Shown one piece after another: positions 1 through 5,741 of a DNA stretch of 8,468 bases. A program made the position numbers and the translations under genes. Origin of the DNA: Thermogutta sp. (GTDB taxonomy: Bacteria; Planctomycetota; Planctomycetia; Pirellulales; Thermoguttaceae); the NCBI RefSeq assembly GCF_014359955.1, contig NZ_JACIYL010000116.1, positions 1 to 8,468 on the forward strand, given 5' to 3'. The notes under the pieces were generated by a model that ran no database searches, had not been told where the DNA came from, and saw nothing but the letters and a program-made list of their open reading frames with translations. Within the stretch, counting starts at the first letter, position 1; each line of letters opens with the position of its first letter.

Positions 1-1209
1 GGGAATCGCTTCGATGGCGACGGCCTCGAGAATGTTCGCGGGCAAACGGCCCTGATCCGCGGCGGTGCGCAGGGCACGCTCCAGCACTTCCCGGTCGGCC
101 TCGATCATCTCCTGCTGGAGCCGCTGGAACATTTTCACCGCGGGTCCTTCCGCCACCAGGGTGGAAGCGTAATTCGCATTGGAGGCGTCGCTGGTGAGCA
201 TGAACTCCGGCATGACGAGGCGGCTGGCAATCGCCCGCAGCTCCGCCTGGAGGAGTGTCACATAGCGGGCGGCATCGATCGCGGCGACGGGGAATTCGTA
301 CTCGATCCCTGCCGTGGCATCGAGAATGGTGCCCGGCGCGAAGTGTTCCACGGAAGGTGGGCCGCCGGGAAACGTCGGCGCTGCCGATTGGGTTTCCCGA
401 TCGGCAAGAAAGCGTTCCACGCTGCTTCGTCCTCCGGAGTGCTTGCGGATCAGCGCCACGGCCGACTGGAGCCCGGCCACCACGCTCATGTTCCGGAGGA
501 GTTTTTCCGCCCGGCGAAGATTTTTCCGTACAGGATAGAAAAGGGGCAGTCCGCGTTTGATGTGGCTATCCACGTTCGCCCGACGATGCTGAACCTCCGA
601 AGCCTCGATGAATTTTTCATCCACCCAGTAACCGCGGACTGTTTCCACGTCATGGGGATCGGTGGCGATCCCAAAGCTGTGTTCGGGCCTGGTTGCATAG
701 CGGGACGGAGTGCGCACCTGTTCGGGATCGACGAAACGCACGCGCAGCAGACCGTCATCACCGGCAAAATAGCGGAGAAACACTTCGCCGTCCCGATCCA
801 GCCGGAGCATGATCTCCTGCTGACGGCGGTGCCAGCGGTTTTCACGGAGGAATTCGTCGAGAACGGTCTGAGCGGAGCGCAGAAGATTTTCCGGCGTGCT
901 CTGGGAAGTACGGCCGACCACCCGGTAGCGATGACCCGTTCCCACCACGTAGCTGATGCGGTTTTCCTGGGCGTTGATGGCGAATTCATTTTCCACGAGG
1001 AGGCGACGGCACTCACTGCGGATCTGGTCGAGCTGGCTTTCGCTGGTGTATGGGACGCGGGAGGCAGCGGCTCCGTGCGGCCCCAGCGGCCACCACTCCG
1101 TGCCGTCGCCATGATCATCGCTTTCCGCGGTGATCCAGGCCTCCAGAAAGTTGCGGATAGCACGCCACAAAGCGCGCTCGGAAGTGTTCAGGTCGTCGCG
1201 GACAGGCAT
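1..1209 (-). CDS. Phage portal protein, N-terminal 403 residues (runs off the left edge)
   Basis: Portal proteins form the dodecameric ring at one capsid vertex through which terminase pumps DNA. The frame is open from ATG 1209 to base 1 with no stop, so the C-terminus lies outside the window. Visible portal-like features are a helical N-terminus and a segment near residues 66-92 ending in SYVVGTG. DGEVFLRYF follows at 140-148, then RGLPLFYPVRKNLRRAEKLL at 219-238. A late segment at 329-352 contains LVMPEFMLTSDASNANYAST, resembling the P..(L)...NYS motif of lambda/PBSX-type portals. The start is supported by an AGGAG Shine-Dalgarno at 1219-1223, 9 nt upstream. It follows the large terminase by 84 nt, the usual terminase-then-portal order. 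The family call rests on motif resemblance plus synteny; the exact portal family is uncertain. Confidence 0.85.
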   Translation of the reverse strand, partial: MPVRDDLNTSERALWRAIRNFLEAWITAESDDHGDGTEWWPLGPHGAAASRVPYTSESQLDQIRSECRRLLVENEFAINAQENRISYVVGTGHRYRVVGRTSQSTPENLLRSAQTVLDEFLRENRWHRRQQEIMLRLDRDGEVFLRYFAGDDGLLRVRFVDPEQVRTPSRYATRPEHSFGIATDPHDVETVRGYWVDEKFIEASEVQHRRANVDSHIKRGLPLFYPVRKNLRRAEKLLRNMSVVAGLQSAVALIRKHSGGRSSVERFLADRETQSAAPTFPGGPPSVEHFAPGTILDATAGIEYEFPVAAIDAARYVTLLQAELRAIASRLVMPEFMLTSDASNANYASTLVAEGPAVKMFQRLQQEMIEADREVLERALRTAADQGRLPANILEAVAIEAIP

Positions 1210-1228
1210 CGGTATAGTCTCCTGAAGC

Positions 1229-1258
1229 CGATCACAACGCAGGCGATGGTGATGATCG
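1229..1258 (-). other. Imperfect hairpin in the terminase-portal intergenic gap
   Basis: Arms CGATCATCAC and GTTGTGATCG pair over 10 positions, with one G-T pair and one mismatch, around a 10-nt loop. The hairpin ends 5 nt before the AGGAG site of the portal gene. No T-tract follows, so it is not a normal intrinsic terminator. It might shape portal translation or be an RNA-processing site. Role unknown. Confidence 0.3.
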
Positions 1259-1293
1259 ATTTCGCGCAAACGAGGGTTTATCAATGTGACGTG

Positions 1294-2967
1294 TTATTCC
1301 ACCGACATGCGGGAGATGGTATGCGTTTCGCCAGGGGAACGGAGGAGTTCGGCGGCCAGGCGGATGGCCATTTCCAGGGCATCGGGCCCATCGTCGTGGC
1401 TGGCCGTGGGAAACATCCGCAATTGTTCCACAAGGAGCCGCGTGCCGGCCGAGTTCCGCCGGAAGCGAAGCATCCGTCGCGCCAGGAACGGCCCTAACCG
1501 TCGGATCCGTACCACTTTGCTGGTGTGGTTATGGATCATCCAGGGTGAAAACCCTACAAGCCCCTGACGGCGGAACTCCGCTTCCAGCGGTTCGGCGAGC
1601 AACTCCTGAAACTGGTTGGCCTCCACCCCGAGCGCATCCACAGGGAAGCGTCGGCACCAGGCCACGGTATCTGCAACGAGCTGCGGGACGGGGCGTCGCG
1701 CCAGATCGGCTTCCACGTACATCCGACCCGCTGTGTCGATCATGAGGACCACCACCGCCGAGAAATCCCCTCGTCTGGAATCCTTCCCCTGACTGGGATC
1801 AACGGCCACGACGCACAGGCGGCGATGTTCGGGCCAGGCGTCGAACCAGATGGCCTCGTCGAAGTAGTCTTCCGGCCATTCGCAGGATTCCGGGGAGACG
1901 GGGTGATTCTGTTTTTCCCGGGCGAAGGCCGCGGCCCCCATCTCCGCCCGCTGGCACATGAGCTGGTAGAGGTTTTCCCGCTGGGGCCAGAGGACGACCG
2001 CTCCTTCGTCCATTTCCGCCCGATGGCGCTCATAAAACTCCCGTGCATGCTGCGGGGCCTGCGGATCCCGGAGGTCGCTGTAGAGGTTTTCCCATTGCGA
2101 CCACAGATCCATGCGTGTGGGAAATCGCTCGATGGCACGGAACAGCAGGGTCTTCCAGCCGGGTGTCTGGCTGAGCTGGAGACCCAGGGCGTCCCAGTGC
2201 AGGGCCGTGGCCAGATGCACGACGTTGGTCTGGGGACTCCCTGCCGCCAGCAGCGTTCCGTGAAACCATGTGCGGGAATGTTCCCGCTGACGGGGAGAAA
2301 TGATATGGCCATCGTTTTGAAGGTCGTCGGCGAGGATGAGCGTGGGCCGATGGGACAGGTGGCGACGCCCCCGCATTCGCTGGCCGGTGCCAAACGCTTC
2401 CAGCGTGGCGCCCGAGGACAGCGTGATTCTCTCCGCCCGCCAGACGGGTCCGGGATCGGTCAACCGGCCGTAGTGTGATTTGAGCCGTTCATTGGATTCC
2501 AGCTCTCTTTTGATGTTTTCCAGGTGTGCCCGGGCCTGATGGCGGCTGTCGGAAACCAGCCAGATGTAGGGCTCGTGCCCTTCCAGCAAACACCACAGGG
2601 GATAGGCCAGCGAAGCCAGCGTGGACTTGGCGGACCCTCGTGGGGCCAGCACGTTCAGCCGCAGGCCGCGGTGGTCAACCGCCCGTTCCAGGTACCGCGC
2701 CACGACTTCATGCATCCGGGACGGCGGCAAAGCGAAGTGATGGGGAAGGAAACAGCGAGCCCAATCCAGAAGGCAGCGGGAAGCACCGCTCATCTGGAGG
2801 CGCTTCCTGGCGCGGGAGTGTTCCCGGGCGAGCGATTCCCGCAACCACCGAAAGGCCTGAGGCATCCAGGGGATGTCGTGCAGGATATCGGGCAGATCGG
2901 GCCCGCCTTTAGAATCCGGGGTATGGCGGGGGACCATGTCAGTGTTCCGATGGTTCGCCAGGATCAT
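1294..2967 (-). CDS. terL: Phage terminase large subunit (ATPase and nuclease)
   Basis: This is the packaging motor: it hydrolyses ATP to drive DNA into the prohead and cuts the concatemer. The protein is 557 residues, a normal length. The N-terminal ATPase has Walker A APRGSAKST (108-116) and a Walker B-like TLILADDLQ with D214 and D215. The C-terminal RNase H-like nuclease has D390 in VAVDPSQGKD, D401 in RGDFSA, E449 in GVEANQF, and D525/D526 in SHDDGPDAL. These match the usual acidic cluster. ATG 2967 is chosen because AAGGAG lies 6 nt upstream (2974-2979); a longer open frame reaches 3072 but its extra residues look like out-of-frame Ser/Arg-rich sequence. The start overlaps the small-subunit gene by 29 nt, suggesting translational coupling. 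Confidence 0.93.
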   Translation of the reverse strand: MILANHRNTDMVPRHTPDSKGGPDLPDILHDIPWMPQAFRWLRESLAREHSRARKRLQMSGASRCLLDWARCFLPHHFALPPSRMHEVVARYLERAVDHRGLRLNVLAPRGSAKSTLASLAYPLWCLLEGHEPYIWLVSDSRHQARAHLENIKRELESNERLKSHYGRLTDPGPVWRAERITLSSGATLEAFGTGQRMRGRRHLSHRPTLILADDLQNDGHIISPRQREHSRTWFHGTLLAAGSPQTNVVHLATALHWDALGLQLSQTPGWKTLLFRAIERFPTRMDLWSQWENLYSDLRDPQAPQHAREFYERHRAEMDEGAVVLWPQRENLYQLMCQRAEMGAAAFAREKQNHPVSPESCEWPEDYFDEAIWFDAWPEHRRLCVVAVDPSQGKDSRRGDFSAVVVLMIDTAGRMYVEADLARRPVPQLVADTVAWCRRFPVDALGVEANQFQELLAEPLEAEFRRQGLVGFSPWMIHNHTSKVVRIRRLGPFLARRMLRFRRNSAGTRLLVEQLRMFPTASHDDGPDALEMAIRLAAELLRSPGETHTISRMSVE

Positions 2968-3445
2968 GGTTGTCTCCTTCGTGCCGCCACTGCGCGCTGA
3001 GGCGATCGAGACGTTTGAGGATCCGCTTGCGGTGGCTGGCGATGGGAACCTCTTCCACGATGATGCGGGCAAATTCGGAAATGAGTGCCCGAATCTGTTC
3101 CAGCGTCACCGCCTGGGGGGAGCGCGGACCGTAATCCTCGGGATTGAGCCGTTCCAGGGCCCAGGCCGCGGCACGCCAGTACTGTTCTTTTCGGGCAGCC
3201 GCTGCGATGTTTTTCATGAACAGGATCTGGGCTTTGGTTTCGGCCTTGCGAAGGGCCTCGGCAAATTCCGGATCGCGCTCTGCCGTGCGGCGGATGGTGG
3301 AGGGTGAACACCCCACATACCGGGCCGCTGTCCGACGGCTGCACCCCACGCTGAGGATGGCAAGGATTTCACGCTTCCGGAATTCGTCCAGACCGCGCCG
3401 GGAACCGGGCTCTTGAATGGAGGCATCAGTTTGCGGACTGGGCAT
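2939..3445 (-). CDS. terS: Putative terminase small subunit, HTH DNA-binding
   Basis: Small terminase subunits recognise phage DNA and load it on the large subunit. This 168-residue protein has a helix-turn-helix at about 25-55 (SVGCSRRTAARYVGCSPSTI). Next come a helical stretch and WRAAAWALERLNPEDYG (90-106), a segment I associate with terminase-like HTH proteins. The C-terminus is helical and basic. The call depends mainly on the HTH and on the position directly before the large subunit. Three starts are possible: TTG 3505, ATG 3466 and ATG 3445. I chose 3445 because GGGAAGG (3455-3461) lies 9 nt upstream and because the shifted-frame end of the preceding gene (stop at 3450) then abuts it. 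The upstream alternatives have no well-placed ribosome site. Confidence 0.75.
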   Translation of the reverse strand: MPSPQTDASIQEPGSRRGLDEFRKREILAILSVGCSRRTAARYVGCSPSTIRRTAERDPEFAEALRKAETKAQILFMKNIAAAARKEQYWRAAAWALERLNPEDYGPRSPQAVTLEQIRALISEFARIIVEEVPIASHRKRILKRLDRLSAQWRHEGDNHDPGEPSEH

Positions 3446-3449
3446 CGGC

Positions 3450-3608
3450 TCAGGCCTTCCCGCCATAAAAGGGGTTTTGCTCGATCCGGTTGGTGTGAAA
3501 GACAAACGACGAAGGCCGCTCCATCAATTGAGACGGCAGGCCGGCGGCGCGGCCACCGACGGATCCTCCCTCGGTCTCGGCGTGTTCCTGGAAATAGGAG
3601 ACGTTTTG
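3450..3608 (-). pseudogene. Displaced C-terminal tail of the ABC-GNAT gene in the -1 frame
   Basis: Reading from CAA at 3608-3606 gives 52 residues starting QNVSYFQEHAETEGG and ending with FVFHTNRIEQNPFYGGKA before TGA at 3452-3450. Codon third positions here are mostly G or C, and the composition is protein-like. The annotated frame over the same bases gives TSPISRNTPRPREDP-type sequence. Adding one A to the AAAA run (3604-3607) would join both parts as ...DHSGKNVSYF.... The tail then ends 4 nt before the terminase small-subunit ATG and contains its GGGAAGG ribosome site. An alternative is a separate 24-residue peptide from ATG 3524, which overlaps the TGA of the annotated frame (TGATG). A frameshift in one gene is the simplest reading. 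Confidence 0.6.
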
Positions 3609-4771
3609 CCGGAGTGGTCCGGTCGGCCCAGGTATTCGAAGGAGATGACGGCGCGACCCCGCGAGCCGCGGTACTGCGGGAGGTTTCTCCCCCCACCCCG
3701 CGAACCATGTTTGCGAACGGCGACCAGGCGCCAGTGTGGGCAGCGCTGGCAATGGCGGATGATGGCCGGGTGAGAGGTCGTGATCCCGATACGACGGCCG
3801 CGGCGGCGATACAGTCGGGCGATGGTGTCGAGCACCGCCGAGCCGATCCCCATGCCCTGGTACTCGGGCAGGACCACGAGGCGGCTGATTCGGGAGTAAC
3901 CGCGGTTTCCCACCTGCGAGGCGACCGCACAGAAGGCGACGGCCTCGCCCTGCCACAAAGCGAGGTAACATTCGGCAGCGGCGGGGAGCGAGCCGCTCAG
4001 ATAGTGATGACGGCGATAGGCCCGCCACGCCTCGCGCCCACAGGGGACAATCGCCAGCGTGATGGGCGGTCGTGGAAGACACCTCCTTGCGAACTGCCGC
4101 GTCGCCATGTCGATAACCCAATGCGGGGCCAGCCATTCGATGATGTCGTAATGACAGGTGACGGCGACGAAGCGGCAGGCCAGCTCGCCACGCTGCATCC
4201 GGCGCTGAATGCCTGCGGCGATGGCCCGGGCCACATGGCGATCCACCACACTCGTGAATTCGTCACACACGACAAGGGGCAGGTTTTTGTCGGCATCGGG
4301 CGGAAGGAGGCGGTGCCAGCGCTCGAGCTCGGCTTCCGCGGGTGGGCAGGTCTGAGAGCAGGCAAGGGCCCGGGCGAGGTCGCAGCGGGCTTTCTCCCCG
4401 TTACTGAGCAGGTGGTAGGGCCGCAACCAGGCCGGCGGCGAGGCGAATCCCACCGTGGTGAGCAGACCCACAATGTGTTTGATGGAAAGATCGGGGAAGG
4501 CGTCGATGACGGGCCGGTCGGTGGGCCAGGAAAAACGGGAGAGGACCCGATCGCCGAACAACCAGCGGGCGAGCGTCGATTTACCGCTTCCCGACGGCCC
4601 CACGATGACGCCCAGTCGCCAGTCCTCTTGCTGCGGGGGAATGGTGAGGGTGATCGTTTCCCGGGACGCCTTCTGCAGATCGAGGTCGAACATTCCCGCC
4701 ACCTGGGCCACACGGAAACTGTTGGCCACCGGATTTTCCAGGGTCAACTCAATCACGAACGGTTGAGACAT
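3524..4771 (-). CDS. ABC-type ATPase fused to a GNAT acyltransferase (COG2401-like), apparently frameshifted near its C-terminus
   Basis: The 415-residue frame starts at ATG 4771, with AAGGG at 4780-4784 upstream. Residues 1-230 are an ABC ATPase: Walker A GPSGSGKST (58-66), signature LSNGEKAR (122-129), Walker B LPLVVCDEFTS with D170/E171, and switch histidine H207 in VTCHYD. It has no membrane segment, so it is a soluble ATPase and not a transporter. Residues 235-380 are a GNAT fold with the acetyl-CoA loop around RLVVLPEYQGMGIG (297-310). This domain order matches COG2401. The HHYLSGSLPAA segment (255-265) resembles the HYS..MP stretch of Mu Mom, which modifies adenine in DNA; that likeness is from memory. 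After K389, within an AAAA run, the last 26 residues become Pro/Arg-rich and look out of frame (see the 3450-3608 entry). Substrate unknown; DNA, protein or RNA are all possible. Confidence 0.85.
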   Translation of the reverse strand: MSQPFVIELTLENPVANSFRVAQVAGMFDLDLQKASRETITLTIPPQQEDWRLGVIVGPSGSGKSTLARWLFGDRVLSRFSWPTDRPVIDAFPDLSIKHIVGLLTTVGFASPPAWLRPYHLLSNGEKARCDLARALACSQTCPPAEAELERWHRLLPPDADKNLPLVVCDEFTSVVDRHVARAIAAGIQRRMQRGELACRFVAVTCHYDIIEWLAPHWVIDMATRQFARRCLPRPPITLAIVPCGREAWRAYRRHHYLSGSLPAAAECYLALWQGEAVAFCAVASQVGNRGYSRISRLVVLPEYQGMGIGSAVLDTIARLYRRRGRRIGITTSHPAIIRHCQRCPHWRLVAVRKHGSRGGGRNLPQYRGSRGRAVISFEYLGRPDHSGKTSPISRNTPRPREDPSVAAPPACRLN

Positions 4772-4840
4772 GGGAGTTTCCCTTTCATCACGCGGCTTGT
4801 GCTTGAAGTGGCCGGTGCTCTGCACTCGGCTGGCGCCGGG

Positions 4841-5398
4841 TCAGAGCGTGAGCAGGCGGCAGTTGTATCCTTCGGCGGAGAGCCGCTCGAACACCTCGCG
4901 CTGCTGGTCTTCGTCCTCGCATTCCACCACCACCTGAAAGCTCTCCGGGAGTGACTGCGGCAGGCTGGGGGAATCGGGGGACTGGTCCTCATTGCCAGGG
5001 AGGGCGATCATTTCATGGAGCAGATCACGCAGCACGGGACTTTGAAGATCCAGGTCGCTGGCAAGTTCGGCAAGTGCTTCGGTGTCGGCTTCAGCCAGGT
5101 TAGCCAGGGGATCCAGCAGGGCGAGTAACTTGGCTGCTTCCTGCTCGTCGAGGTCCAGAATGAGCACCGGGACAACGGCATCGGGAGTGGTCTCGGCGCG
5201 GAGATGACCGTCGATCAACTCGAGGGTGCCGTCGGCCAGTTCCCGGGCCAGAAGGGCGTCGGCGTAACCGATCTCCGCCAGGATGCCGCGGAGGGCTGCA
5301 CGCTGTTTGTCGGGATGGATGCGCCAGTTGCGGGGGTTGGGCCGGAGATCTCCTGCCCGTACACGCCGCAACTCTTTGATCCGATCACGAATGTGCAT
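4841..5398 (-). CDS. ParB/sulfiredoxin-like domain protein
   Basis: This is a 185-residue protein. The N-terminal part has the ParB N-domain pattern: DLRPNPRNWRIHPDKQRAAL (17-36), then LELIDGHLRAET (59-70), which corresponds to the DGHxR/GERR box of ParB/Srx proteins. ParB-fold domains bind CTP or DNA, and some relatives are nucleases or parts of DNA-modification systems. The C-terminus (153-185) is a separate compact unit, SFQVVVECEDEDQQREVF followed by EGYNCRLLTL. It has a beta-alpha-beta look and I cannot name it. ATG 5398 has only a weak purine stretch upstream; it follows the previous stop by 23 nt, and the longer frame to 5539 adds unconvincing residues. There is no ParA partner, so plasmid partitioning is unlikely. 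The ABC-GNAT gene follows after 69 nt. Confidence 0.75.
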   Translation of the reverse strand: MHIRDRIKELRRVRAGDLRPNPRNWRIHPDKQRAALRGILAEIGYADALLARELADGTLELIDGHLRAETTPDAVVPVLILDLDEQEAAKLLALLDPLANLAEADTEALAELASDLDLQSPVLRDLLHEMIALPGNEDQSPDSPSLPQSLPESFQVVVECEDEDQQREVFERLSAEGYNCRLLTL

Positions 5399-5421
5399 GG
5401 TCGTCTTTGCCCACACAAGGG

Positions 5422-5703
5422 TCAGGAAACGGGAAAATCGCCGGGAATCTCGGGGATCTCTCCCAGGGGCTCTTCCAGCGTCCGCAGCCGGGCTTGCCAG
5501 CGGGCGGCATCCCGTTGGCGCTGGCGTTCCAGATCCCACAGGTTATCCAGCCGCTCGGTGAGGGCTGACATGCGTTTTTCCAAATCCTGGAGTTTGCTGA
5601 CGACCACCGCGAGCCGCCCGTGGACCATGAGCATCCAGGGTAAAAGCACGGCCACGCCAGTGGTCACAAGGGCCGTGGCAAACCCCCAATCAAGCGGTGA
5701 CAT
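5422..5703 (-). CDS. Small membrane-anchored coiled-coil protein
   Basis: This 93-residue protein has one N-terminal hydrophobic segment (about residues 6-27, FATALVTTGVAVLLPWMLMV). A heptad-rich coiled coil follows (about 34-75, KLQDLEKRMSALTERLDNL and onward), then a short acidic tail EIPEIPGDF. ATG 5703 is supported by GGAGG at 5714-5718 with 10 nt spacing. It sits 38 nt after the double-peptidase gene and 23 nt before the ParB-like gene. Phages often encode such one-segment membrane coiled-coil proteins (Rz-like, XhlA-like or DUF2730-like), some of them in lysis, but I see no diagnostic motif for any of these families. Function is unassigned; a lysis accessory or an anchor for the adjacent peptidase protein is inference. 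Confidence 0.8.
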   Translation of the reverse strand: MSPLDWGFATALVTTGVAVLLPWMLMVHGRLAVVVSKLQDLEKRMSALTERLDNLWDLERQRQRDAARWQARLRTLEEPLGEIPEIPGDFPVS

Positions 5704-5741
5704 GATGCGAGTTCCTCCACCTGCGCGCTGATGCAGCTCTC

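Noticed and set aside
486..1163. Minus-strand 225-aa open frame inside the portal region
   Set aside because: It is another frame of the portal gene with Ser/Arg/Thr-rich sequence. The true portal frame is open to the window edge and carries the motifs.
343..1497. Long plus-strand open frame (384 aa)
   Set aside because: It lies antisense to the portal and large terminase genes, which have clear motifs and ribosome sites. Stop-free antisense frames are expected in GC-rich coding DNA.
3450..3524. Independent 24-aa peptide starting at ATG 3524 (TGATG coupled)
   Set aside because: Possible, but the same frame is already codon-biased for 28 codons upstream of this ATG, so it is better explained as the displaced tail of the ABC-GNAT gene.
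3413..4954. Long plus-strand open frame (513 aa)
   Set aside because: It is opposite the ABC-GNAT gene, whose Walker, signature and GNAT motifs are unmistakable. The plus-strand product has no recognisable motif.
4841..5398. Plasmid-type partition protein ParB
   Set aside because: It is short, has no ParA neighbour and no recognisable central HTH region, and lies in a phage packaging operon.
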